64,000 nt of DNA from Cellulomonas hominis (GTDB lineage: Bacteria > Actinomycetota > Actinomycetes > Actinomycetales > Cellulomonadaceae): positions 1 to 64,000 of the forward strand of contig NZ_CABEGA010000012.1 of NCBI RefSeq assembly GCF_901521055.1. Direction: 5' to 3'. The translations under genes and the position numbers were made by a program. The notes beneath the pieces were generated by a model. The model was not told the DNA's origin. It made no database searches and worked only from the letters and a program-made list of their open reading frames with translations. Every line of letters begins with the position of its first letter. Position 1 is the first letter of the stretch. This document shows, in pieces, positions 50,288 to 58,159 of the stretch.

Positions 50288-51097
50288 GTGCGAGCCATGA
50301 CGTGGAACGTGTGGTGGCGCTTCGGGGGCGCGTGGCGGGAGCGGGAGCCCGCGATCCTGCGCGTGCTCGAGGAGGCCCGGCCGGACGTCCTCGCGCTGGT
50401 GGAGACGTGGCGCGACGCCGACGGGACGCAGGCGGACCGGGTGGCCGAGCACCTGGGCCTGCCGGCGGCGGTGTTCGTGCCGACCGGCCTGCCGCCCGAG
50501 CCCGACCCGCCGGAGCACCCGGACCAGGCCGGCGTCGAGATGGGGATCGCGCTGGTATCCCGGTGGCCCCCGACCGCGACCCGCACGGTGCCGCTGCCCG
50601 GTGCGCAGCGGGGCGGTCCGCCCGCGCACGCCCTGCTCGCGACGCTCGACCACCCCGCCGGCCCGCTGCACGTGGTCGTGGCGACGATGGAGTGGCAGCC
50701 GCAGTACGACGAGGACCGGATGGCGCAGGCGTGGGCGCTGGCGGACCTCGCGATGGACGCGTCGCTGGACGGGGACCTGCCGGTGCTGCTGCTCGGGGAC
50801 CTCAACGCCACTCCCGCGGGACCCCAGATGGCGGCGCTGACGCGGCAGCTCACGGACCTGTGGCCCGCCGGTGGCGGCGACCCGGCCGCCGTGACGCTCA
50901 GCTCCCGCGTGCCGCAGGCGCCGCTCGAGGCCACGGAGCTGATCGACCAGCGGATCGACCACGTGCTCGCACGCCCGGGGCGCCCCGGCGGCATCGTCCG
51001 GGCGACCGGCGCGCGGCTGGCCGGGTCGGCACCGGTGGGCGGCCTGTACCCGTCGGACCACTTCGCTGTGGTCGTCGACGTGGAGCTGACGCCGTGA
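50288..51097 (+). CDS. Endonuclease/exonuclease/phosphatase-fold protein
   Basis: A 269-residue EEP-superfamily metallohydrolase. Motifs are MTWNVWWRF at the start, VLALVETW, VVVATMEWQ, LLLGDLNATPAG and LYPSDHFAVVVDV, matching the DNase I/Mg-dependent phosphodiesterase fold. No signal peptide. GTG 50288 is 6 nt after TAGGCT (probably leaderless). The next gene, a DD-carboxypeptidase, starts in its stop. Substrate unknown. Confidence 0.88.
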   Translation: MRAMTWNVWWRFGGAWREREPAILRVLEEARPDVLALVETWRDADGTQADRVAEHLGLPAAVFVPTGLPPEPDPPEHPDQAGVEMGIALVSRWPPTATRTVPLPGAQRGGPPAHALLATLDHPAGPLHVVVATMEWQPQYDEDRMAQAWALADLAMDASLDGDLPVLLLGDLNATPAGPQMAALTRQLTDLWPAGGGDPAAVTLSSRVPQAPLEATELIDQRIDHVLARPGRPGGIVRATGARLAGSAPVGGLYPSDHFAVVVDVELTP

Positions 51098-51897
51098 CGC
51101 GGCGGGTCGTCAGCGCGGTCGCGCTCGCCGTGGTCCTCGCCGTGGCCCTGGCCGGCTGCGCGCCGACGGACGACCCCGTCCCGTCCCCGGGCGTCGTCGC
51201 CGAGGCCCGGACCCCGGCCGCGCCCGGCGCCACGCCGACGACCGCGGAGATGCTCCCCGCCGAGCCCGTCGTCGCGCCCGGGGCGCCGTGGACGGACCAC
51301 GACGCCGTCGCCCCCGACGCCTACGCGGCCGGGTACGCGGGCGCCGTCTCGGCGATCACGCCGGAGCTCGCCGCGCGGATGGCGCCGTCGTGGCGCGAGG
51401 GCTGCCCGGTGCCGCTCGCCGACCTGCGGTACGTGACCGTCACGCACCACGACTTCGCCGGCGGCACGGCGACCGGGGAGCTGGTGGTGCACGCGGACGT
51501 GGCCGACAGCGTGGTGGCCGTGTTCGGCGAGCTGTTCGCCCTGGGCTACCCGGTGCGGTCGATGCGCCTGGTCGACGACTTCGACGGCAGCGACGACGCC
51601 TCGATGGCGGCGGACAACACCTCCGCGTTCAACTGCCGGCCGATCAGCCGCGGCACCGGCTGGTCCGAGCACGCGTACGGCCGCGCGATCGACCTCAACC
51701 CGGTGGAGAACCCGTACGTCCGCGGGTCGCTCGTCCTGCCGCCCGAGGGCGCCCCGTACGCGTCCCGGCCGGACGAGCCCGGCGTCGTGCACGCGGGGGA
51801 CGAGGTGGTCCGGGCGTTCGCCGCGCACGGCTGGCAGTGGGGCGGGGACTGGTCCTCGCCGGTCGACTACCAGCACTTCTCGACGACCGGGCGCTGA
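51094..51897 (+). CDS. M15 D-alanyl-D-alanine carboxypeptidase lipoprotein (VanY-like)
   Basis: A 267-residue lipoprotein (signal ends LAGC). The extracellular M15 domain has the zinc motif SEHAYGRAIDLNP, and a DYQHFS motif near the end adds the third ligand. The RSMRLVDDFDGSDDASMAADNTSAFN lead is typical (broken as RLVDDFDGSD and MAADNTSAFN). It trims peptidoglycan stem peptides outside the membrane. GTG overlaps the previous stop (GTGA). Confidence 0.88.
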   Translation: MTRRVVSAVALAVVLAVALAGCAPTDDPVPSPGVVAEARTPAAPGATPTTAEMLPAEPVVAPGAPWTDHDAVAPDAYAAGYAGAVSAITPELAARMAPSWREGCPVPLADLRYVTVTHHDFAGGTATGELVVHADVADSVVAVFGELFALGYPVRSMRLVDDFDGSDDASMAADNTSAFNCRPISRGTGWSEHAYGRAIDLNPVENPYVRGSLVLPPEGAPYASRPDEPGVVHAGDEVVRAFAAHGWQWGGDWSSPVDYQHFSTTGR

Positions 51898-51984
51898 CGC
51901 CCCGCCGGGGCGGGACCGACGGCCCAGCCGCACCGTCCCGCCGGGGGTGATCCTGGGGGCACGAGTCTCTCTCGGGAGGTCACG

Positions 51985-52890
51985 ATGGACGACAGGGTGA
52001 TCGTCGGTTACGACACGTCGACAGGCTCCGAGGCAGCGGTGCGCTGGGCGGCCGCGGAGGCCGCCGCGCGCGGCTGGTCGCTGGACGTGGTGCACGCCTG
52101 GGGCTTCGCCGGCCAGGAGGGCGGCGGGGCCGGGAGCTCCTGGCTCGGCCGGCAGGTGCAGGCCCAGGTGCAGGAGGTCGCGGACGAGGGCGCCCGCGTC
52201 GCGCGCGAGGCCGCCCCGGACGTGGACGCGCGCGGCGTGGTCGCGTACGGCGCGGCCGCCGTCCAGCTGGTCGAGCGCGCCGGGTCCGCCCGGCTGGTGG
52301 TGCTCGGGCGGCACGGCGCGGGGCGGTTCGGCGACGGGCTGCTCGGCTCCGTGACGTCCGGGGTCCTGCACCACGCGCCGTGCCCGGTCGTGGTCGTGCC
52401 GCAGGAGTCGCACGCCCGCGAGTCCGGCGACCCGGTGGTGGTCGGCTTCGACGGGTCCCCCGGGGCGTACGGCGCGCTGGAGGAGGCCTGCGAGCAGGCG
52501 CGGCTGCACGGCACGGACGTGTCCGTCGTGACCGCGTGGAGCGCCACGGGCGAGACGTCCAGCGTGTCGTACTGGGTGCTGGCGTACCCGAACCGGTCGC
52601 CCGGCGAGGTCGCCCAGGAGGAGGCGGAGCGGGTGCTGGACCGGGCACGCTCGTGGTCCGCGTCCCGGCACGACGTCGCCGTCTCGTGCGACGTGGCCGA
52701 GGGCCGCGCGGCCGAGGTGCTCGCGCGCCGGTCCCGGCACGCCAGCCTCGTGGTGGTCGGCACGCGCGGGCGCAGCGGGTTCACCAGCCTCGTGCTCGGG
52801 TCCACCAGCCGCGCGGTGGTGCAGCGGGCGCACTGCCCGGTGCTGGTGACGCGGCCGGCGCGGGCGGTGCCGGAGTCCCCGGCCCCCTGA
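51985..52890 (+). CDS. Tandem universal stress protein
   Basis: A 301-residue protein with two Usp domains. Each shows the ATP-binding G-x2-G-x9-G[ST] pattern: the first is LVVLGRHGAGRFGDGLLGSV, and the second is SLVVVGTRGRSGFTSLVLGS. Length and arrangement match actinobacterial tandem UspA proteins of dormancy and stress. GGGAGGT precedes the ATG at 51985. It is convergent with the LacA-like gene, which ends 2 bp away. Confidence 0.92.
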   Translation: MDDRVIVGYDTSTGSEAAVRWAAAEAAARGWSLDVVHAWGFAGQEGGGAGSSWLGRQVQAQVQEVADEGARVAREAAPDVDARGVVAYGAAAVQLVERAGSARLVVLGRHGAGRFGDGLLGSVTSGVLHHAPCPVVVVPQESHARESGDPVVVGFDGSPGAYGALEEACEQARLHGTDVSVVTAWSATGETSSVSYWVLAYPNRSPGEVAQEEAERVLDRARSWSASRHDVAVSCDVAEGRAAEVLARRSRHASLVVVGTRGRSGFTSLVLGSTSRAVVQRAHCPVLVTRPARAVPESPAP

Positions 52891-52892
52891 GG

Positions 52893-53492
52893 TCAGAGCT
52901 CGCGGATCACCCGGGCGGGGTTGCCGGCGACGACGACGCGCGGCGGGACGTCCTTCGTGACGACCGACCCGGCGCCGACGATGCTGTCCGACCCGATGGT
53001 CACGCCGGGGAGCACGACCGCGCTGCCGCCGATCCAGACGTTGTCCCCGACGGCGATCGGTGCGACGCGCTCGTAGCCCGCGCGCCGGTCCTCCGGGTCG
53101 AGCGGGTGGTTCGGGGTGTAGAACCGCACGCCCGGGCCGATGAGCACGTCCTCGCCGATGGTGATGCGCCCGCCGCCCAGGGCCAGGAAGTCGGTGTTGA
53201 CGAACGACCCGCGCCCGATCGACAGGTGCTGCCCGTACTCGACGTAGAACGGCGGGCGGAAGTCGACGCCCTCGCCGACGGCCCCGAGGATCTCCCGGAA
53301 CAGGGCCAGGCCCTCGGCGGGGTCGGCGCGGTACACCTCGGTCAGGCGCCGGCAGGCCTCGTGGTTGGCCGCGGTGATGTCGGCGAGCTCGGCGCTGAGC
53401 CGGTAGCGGTACCAGTCGCCGGCGACCATCTTGTCGTACTCGCTGCGGTCCGGGTCGGGCGTCGGTCGGGTCTGCGGGGCGGTGGTGGTCAC
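52893..53492 (-). CDS. Maltose/galactoside O-acetyltransferase-like hexapeptide protein
   Basis: A 199-residue acyltransferase with the left-handed beta-helix. Visible parts are SEYDKMVAGDWYRY at the start (the Mac domain) and the hexapeptide repeats ITIGEDVLIGPGVRFYTPNH, IAVGDNVWIGGSAVVLPGV and SDSIVGAGSVVTKDVP, which carries the catalytic-His-type TPNHP. It moves an acetyl group to a sugar. It lies 11 bp after the lacI-like gene, in its operon. A TAGGCT box, which includes the LacI stop, precedes the GTG by 8 nt. Confidence 0.88.
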   Translation of the reverse strand: MTTTAPQTRPTPDPDRSEYDKMVAGDWYRYRLSAELADITAANHEACRRLTEVYRADPAEGLALFREILGAVGEGVDFRPPFYVEYGQHLSIGRGSFVNTDFLALGGGRITIGEDVLIGPGVRFYTPNHPLDPEDRRAGYERVAPIAVGDNVWIGGSAVVLPGVTIGSDSIVGAGSVVTKDVPPRVVVAGNPARVIREL

Positions 53493-53503
53493 GGTCGCCC
53501 AGC

Positions 53504-54541
53504 CTAGGGGCGGGCGGGTGCCGCGGTGCTGGCCCGGACGACGAGCCGGGTCGGCACGACGATGCGGGTGTCGGTGAGCGTCTCGCCGCCGCGGATCTGC
53601 CGCATCAGCAGGTCGACCAGCTGGTTGCCGATCAGGTGGAAGTCCTGCTGGACCGTGGTGAGCGGGGGCCACAGGAACTCGGTGAGCGGGATGTCGTCGA
53701 AGCCGACCACAGAGATGTCCTCCGGGACCCGCCGCCCGTGCTCGTACAAGGCGCGCACCAGGCCCGCCGCCATCTCGTCGTTGGCGCAGAAGACCGCCGT
53801 GACGTCCGGGTCCTGCGCCAGGGCGCGGCCCTGCTCGTAGCCGGAGCGCGCCGACCAGTCGCCGCGCAGCACGGGCGGGACGGCCCGGCCGGAGCCGACG
53901 AGGTGCTCGCGCCAGGTGTCGACGCGGATCTCGGCCGGCGCGGAGTCCACCGGCCCGGCGAGGTGGTGCACGGTGCGGTGCCCGAGGTCGAGCAGGTGCT
54001 GCACGGCGACGTGCGTGCCGGTGACCTGGTCGGCCGCGACGGCGGGGTGGTGGCCCACGAACCGCGAGTCGGAGACGACCACGGGCATGCGCGGCGGCAG
54101 CGCGAGGCTCGCGGGCGTCGCCGTCTCCGCGCGGATGATGACGAGGCCGTCGATCGACTGGTGCGACAGCCGGGCCGCGGCCTCGGTGACGTCGTCGGAC
54201 GAGGGGCTCTGCACGTCGACCAGGCTGACGGTGTAGCCCTGCGCGCGGGCCGCCTCGACGACGGCCTCGACGGTGCGCGACTCGCCGGTGCGGGCCAGGC
54301 GGTGCGCGATCACGCCGATGGTCCCGAAGCTGCCGTACCGCAGGGCGCGCGCGGCGTGGTTGGGGGAGTAGCCGAGCTCGTCCATGGCGGCGAGCACGCG
54401 CTCCCGCGTCTCGGGCCGCACGTTGTCCGCGCCGGTCGAGACCCGCGAGACCGTCTGCGACGACACCCCGGCGAGCTGCGCGACGTCCGCGATGGAGGGC
54501 CCGGATCTGCCGCGGGGGGCCGGGACGAGGTCGGGCGTCAT
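53504..54541 (-). CDS. LacI family transcriptional regulator
   Basis: A 345-residue LacI/GalR repressor. The DNA-binding domain reads SIADVAQLAGVSSQTVSRVS and the hinge region VLAAMDELGYSPNHAARALR. The periplasmic-binding-protein-like sugar domain follows to the end. A TATCAT box ends 6 nt before the ATG (54539-54541), so the mRNA is probably leaderless. Operators with TGACGTCA cores lie in the 267-bp region shared with the sugar importer. It probably controls the importer and GH35 genes, with a galactoside as inducer. Confidence 0.92.
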   Translation of the reverse strand: MTPDLVPAPRGRSGPSIADVAQLAGVSSQTVSRVSTGADNVRPETRERVLAAMDELGYSPNHAARALRYGSFGTIGVIAHRLARTGESRTVEAVVEAARAQGYTVSLVDVQSPSSDDVTEAAARLSHQSIDGLVIIRAETATPASLALPPRMPVVVSDSRFVGHHPAVAADQVTGTHVAVQHLLDLGHRTVHHLAGPVDSAPAEIRVDTWREHLVGSGRAVPPVLRGDWSARSGYEQGRALAQDPDVTAVFCANDEMAAGLVRALYEHGRRVPEDISVVGFDDIPLTEFLWPPLTTVQQDFHLIGNQLVDLLMRQIRGGETLTDTRIVVPTRLVVRASTAAPARP

Positions 54542-54560
54542 GCGGCGATGATAGCGGCAG

Positions 54561-54574
54561 TGGTGACGTCACCA
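54561..54574. promoter_or_regulatory. LacI operator 1
   Basis: TGGTGACGTCACCA is a perfect palindrome 20 bp before the lacI start, positioned for autorepression. Confidence 0.7.
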
Positions 54575-54673
54575 TGCGGGACCCCCGGGACGTCGTGCCG
54601 CGGTCGCGGCCGGTCGGCGCGCTGTCGCCCTCCTCGATCGCCGGTCCGACCCGATGCCGCGCGAATACGCCGA

Positions 54674-54687
54674 TGGTGACGTCGCCA
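54674..54687. promoter_or_regulatory. LacI operator 2
   Basis: TGGTGACGTCGCCA has one mismatch from the perfect palindrome at 54561. It lies between the two promoters. Confidence 0.65.
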
Positions 54688-54716
54688 TCATCACCCGGCG
54701 ACGCGCCGGCTCGCGG

Positions 54717-54746
54717 TTGACACCATTCCCGACCGCGTGGCAGCGT
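54717..54746 (+). promoter_or_regulatory. Sugar importer promoter
   Basis: A perfect -35 TTGACA (54717-54722) and CAGCGT (54741-54746) are separated by 18 nt. The start would be near 54753, just before operator 3. Confidence 0.5.
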
Positions 54747-54762
54747 GTGCCCGCACCCGAAC

Positions 54763-54778
54763 ATGTTGACGTCAACAT
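54763..54778. promoter_or_regulatory. LacI operator 3
   Basis: ATGTTGACGTCAACAT is a perfect 16-bp palindrome just downstream of the predicted start site of the importer operon, an effective repressor position. Confidence 0.7.
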
Positions 54779-54808
54779 CGGGTCCGACCCCCGAAGGAGT
54801 GGCTCGCA

Positions 54809-55744
54809 GTGACGCAGAACGTCCCCGTGCCCGTGGCAGCGACCGGGCTGGCCGCCGGCCCGCGTCTGCGCCGGCGCACCCGCCGTGGCCGGTGGACCGG
54901 CTGGGGCTTCGTCGGCCCGTTCATGGCCGTCTTCGCCCTCGTGTTCCTGGCGCCCATCGCGTACTCGATCTACCTGAGCCTGTTCCGCAAGCAGCTCGTG
55001 GGCGGCAACTCGTTCGTCGGGGTCGAGAACTACCAGCGGGCCTTCTCGGACCCGCAGTTCTGGTCCGCCGTCGGCCGGGTCGGCGCGTTCCTGGTCGTGC
55101 AGGTGCCGATCATGCTCGGGCTCGCCCTGCTCGTGGCGCTGGCCCTGGACAGCGGCCGCCTGTACGGCAAGAGCTTCTTCCGCATCTCGATCTTCCTGCC
55201 GTACGCCGTGCCCGCCGTCGTCGCCGCGCTCATGTGGGGCTTCATGTACGGCACGCGCTTCGGCCTGGTCGGCAACATCAACGACGCGTTCGGGGTCTCG
55301 CTGCCGAACCCGCTGGCGCCCGACCTCGTGCTCGCCTCGATCGGCAACATCGTGACCTGGAGCTTCGTCGGCTACAACATGCTGATCTTCTACTCCTCGC
55401 TGCGCACCGTGCCGACGTCGCTCTACGAGGCGGCCGAGCTCGACGGCGCGGGGCAGTGGCGGATCATCCGGTCCATCAAGATCCCCGCGATCCGCGGCGG
55501 GCTGGTCATCGCGACGATCTTCTCGATCATCGGCAGCTTCCAGCTCTTCAACGAGCCGAGCATCCTGCAGAGCCTCGCGCCGAACGCGATCACCACGTAC
55601 TTCACCCCGAACCTGTACGCCTACTCGCTGTCCTTCTCGGGCCAGCAGTACAACTACTCCGCGACGGTCGCGATCATCATGGGCGTCATCACGATGATCG
55701 TCGCCTACGTCGTCCAGCTGCGCGGCATGCGCAAGGAGGCGTGA
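54809..55744 (+). CDS. Sugar ABC transporter permease, first (MalF-like)
   Basis: A 311-residue permease with six hydrophobic segments and the EAA loop LYEAAELDGAGQWRIIRSIKIP (core EAAELDGAGQWRII). It belongs to the oligosaccharide (CUT1) class. Start GTG 54809 follows AAGGAG. It is the first gene after LacI operator 3. No ATPase gene is found nearby, so the transporter may share a general MsiK-type ATPase, as known for actinobacterial CUT1 importers. Confidence 0.92.
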   Translation: MTQNVPVPVAATGLAAGPRLRRRTRRGRWTGWGFVGPFMAVFALVFLAPIAYSIYLSLFRKQLVGGNSFVGVENYQRAFSDPQFWSAVGRVGAFLVVQVPIMLGLALLVALALDSGRLYGKSFFRISIFLPYAVPAVVAALMWGFMYGTRFGLVGNINDAFGVSLPNPLAPDLVLASIGNIVTWSFVGYNMLIFYSSLRTVPTSLYEAAELDGAGQWRIIRSIKIPAIRGGLVIATIFSIIGSFQLFNEPSILQSLAPNAITTYFTPNLYAYSLSFSGQQYNYSATVAIIMGVITMIVAYVVQLRGMRKEA

Positions 55745-55748
55745 CGAC

Positions 55749-56696
55749 ATGACGACCACCACCGCCACCACCGGGGCCGCCGCGGCCCGCCCGGAGCGCC
55801 GCGCCGCCGGCCGCCCGCGCCTGCGCACCACCCGCAGGGGCTACAGCTCCGACCGTCCCCGCCGCAGCGTGCTGCTGACCGTGCTGACCGCGATCATCGG
55901 CGTCTACGCGCTGATCCCGCTCGCGTGGCTGTTCATCAACGCGACCAAGACGCAGTCGGACCTGTTCGACTCCTTCGGCCTGTGGTTCAGCGGCGACTTC
56001 GCGCTGTTCTCGAACATCGCCGACACGCTCACGTACGACGACGGGATCTTCGTCCGCTGGCTCGGCAACACGCTGCTGTACGTCGTGGTCGGCGCCGGCG
56101 GGGCCACCGCCCTGGCCGTGCTCGGCGGTTACGGCCTCGCGAAGTTCTCGTTCCCCGGCAAGAAGGCCGTGTTCGCGATCGTCATCGGCGCCGTCGCGGT
56201 GCCGGGCACCGCGCTCGCGGTCCCGACGTTCCTCATGTTCAGCCAGATGGGCCTCACCAACACCCCGTGGTCGGTGATCATCCCGTCGCTGATCTCCCCG
56301 TTCGGCCTGTACCTGATGTGGACGTTCGCGGCCGACGCGATCCCCACGGAGCTGCTCGAGGCCGCCCGCATGGACGGGGCGGGGGAGCTGCGGACGTTCG
56401 GCCGGATCTGCCTGCCGCTGCTCGGGCCCGGCATCGTCACCGTGCTGCTCTTCACGATGGTCGCGACGTGGAACAACTACTTCCTGCCGCTGATCATGCT
56501 GAAGAACCCCGACTGGTACCCGCTGACGCTCGGCCTGAACGCATGGAACGCGCAGGCGGCGACCGCGGGCGGCGAGGCGATCTTCAACCTCGTGCTGACC
56601 GGCGCGCTGCTCACGATCATCCCGCTGATCGTCGCGTTCCTGCTGCTCCAGCGCTTCTGGCAGTCCGGCCTCGCCGCCGGCTCCGTCAAGGAGTGA
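55749..56696 (+). CDS. Sugar ABC transporter permease, second (MalG-like)
   Basis: A 315-residue CUT1 permease with six hydrophobic segments and an EAA loop LLEAARMDGAGELRTFGRIC. It begins 4 bp after the first permease gene ends and forms the other half of the channel. The N-terminal 45 residues are Ala/Arg-rich and cytoplasmic. Confidence 0.92.
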   Translation: MTTTTATTGAAAARPERRAAGRPRLRTTRRGYSSDRPRRSVLLTVLTAIIGVYALIPLAWLFINATKTQSDLFDSFGLWFSGDFALFSNIADTLTYDDGIFVRWLGNTLLYVVVGAGGATALAVLGGYGLAKFSFPGKKAVFAIVIGAVAVPGTALAVPTFLMFSQMGLTNTPWSVIIPSLISPFGLYLMWTFAADAIPTELLEAARMDGAGELRTFGRICLPLLGPGIVTVLLFTMVATWNNYFLPLIMLKNPDWYPLTLGLNAWNAQAATAGGEAIFNLVLTGALLTIIPLIVAFLLLQRFWQSGLAAGSVKE

Positions 56697-56744
56697 CCGA
56701 CCCCGTTCCCGTCCCGTTCTGACAACGAAGTGAGAGGACCCCGC

Positions 56745-58052
56745 ATGACCACCACCCGCACCCTCTGGCGCGGCGTCGCCGCCGCCGGCGTGCTGACCCT
56801 GGCGCTCACCGCCTGCTCGTCCGGCGGATCCGACGACTCCGGCTCCGGCGACGCCGCGGCCGGCGGCGAGCTGACCGTCTGGGCCTGGGACAACACGGTC
56901 GAGCCGATCGCCGAGGCGTACATGGAGGACAACCCGGACGTCACGATCGAGGTCGTGAACGCCGGGACCAACACCGACGAGTACACGGCCCTGCAGAACG
57001 CGGTGGCCGCCGGCTCCGGCGTCCCGGACCTCGCGCAGATCGAGTACTACGCCGTGCCGCAGTTCGCGATCGGCGAGTCGCTGGCCGACCTGTCCGACCT
57101 CGGCGCGTCCGACCTGGAGGGCACCTACAGCCCCGGCCCGTGGAACGCGGTCCAGCAGGGCGAGGGCATCTACGGCCTGCCCATGGACTCCGGCCCGATG
57201 GCGCTGTTCTACAACACCACCGTGTTCGAGAAGTACGGCGTGCAGGTCCCCACCACCTGGGACGAGTACCTCGCCGCCGCGCGCGCCCTGCACGCCGCGG
57301 ACCCGAACGTCTACATCACCAACGACACCGGCGACGCGGGCTTCGCGACGTCGATGATCTGGCAGGCCGGCGGCCAGCCGTACCAGGTCGACGGCACCGA
57401 CGTGACGGTCGACTTCTCGGACGAGGGCTCGCAGAAGTTCGCGGACCTGTGGCAGCAGCTGCTCGACGAGGACCTGGTCGCCCCGACCTCGTCCTGGAGC
57501 GACGAGTGGTACCAGGGCCTCGGCAACGGCACCATCGCCACGCTGGCCATCGGCGCCTGGATGCCGGGCAACCTCGAGGCGAGCGTCCAGCAGTCCGCCG
57601 GCCAGTGGCGGGTCGCCCCGCTGCCCCAGTGGGAGGCCGGCGCGACCGCGTCGTCCGAGAACGGCGGCAGCGCGATGTCCGTCATGGAGGCGTCGCCGAA
57701 CAAGGAGCTCGCGTACGACTTCCTGTCCTACCTGTCGAACGGTGACGGCACCCAGATCCGCATCGACGCCGGCGGCTTCCCCGCGACGACGGCCGACCTG
57801 GAGTCCGACGAGTTCCTGAACAAGGAGTCGGAGTACTTCGGCGGCCAGAAGATCAACGAGGTCCTGTCGCAGTCCGCGGCGGACGTCGTCGAGGGCTGGC
57901 AGTACCTGCCCTACCAGGTCTACGCCAACAGCATCTTCAACGACACCGTCGGCCAGGCGTACGTCGGCGGCACCACGCTGACCGAGGGCCTCGCGGACTG
58001 GCAGGACCAGTCCATCGCCTACGGCAACGAGCAGGGCTTCACCGCCGAGTGA
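56745..58052 (+). CDS. Sugar ABC transporter substrate-binding lipoprotein
   Basis: A 435-residue CUT1 binding protein (signal ends LTAC). The mature protein opens LTVWAWDNTVEPIAEAYM, and has the domain hinge LPMDSGPMALFYN plus MIWQAGGQPY and IATLAIGAWMPGN. It would capture an oligosaccharide for the two permeases. GAGAGGA precedes the ATG. A strong hairpin follows the stop. Confidence 0.93.
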   Translation: MTTTRTLWRGVAAAGVLTLALTACSSGGSDDSGSGDAAAGGELTVWAWDNTVEPIAEAYMEDNPDVTIEVVNAGTNTDEYTALQNAVAAGSGVPDLAQIEYYAVPQFAIGESLADLSDLGASDLEGTYSPGPWNAVQQGEGIYGLPMDSGPMALFYNTTVFEKYGVQVPTTWDEYLAAARALHAADPNVYITNDTGDAGFATSMIWQAGGQPYQVDGTDVTVDFSDEGSQKFADLWQQLLDEDLVAPTSSWSDEWYQGLGNGTIATLAIGAWMPGNLEASVQQSAGQWRVAPLPQWEAGATASSENGGSAMSVMEASPNKELAYDFLSYLSNGDGTQIRIDAGGFPATTADLESDEFLNKESEYFGGQKINEVLSQSAADVVEGWQYLPYQVYANSIFNDTVGQAYVGGTTLTEGLADWQDQSIAYGNEQGFTAE

Positions 58053-58058
58053 CGCCCG

Positions 58059-58091
58059 CGGCCGGCGGCGGGCCACCCCCGCCGCCGGCCG
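58059..58091 (+). terminator. Stable hairpin after the binding-protein gene
   Basis: CGGCCGGCGGCGGG (58059-58072) pairs perfectly with CCCGCCGCCGGCCG (58078-58091) around a 5-nt loop. Located between the binding-protein and GH35 genes, it could reduce read-through or protect the upstream mRNA, giving more binding protein than enzyme. Confidence 0.65.
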
Positions 58092-58159
58092 TGCACCACC
58101 CGCCGGCCCGCGCCACCTGCGCGGGACGACCACCCCTGACCTGCGGAGATGCCCCAGCC

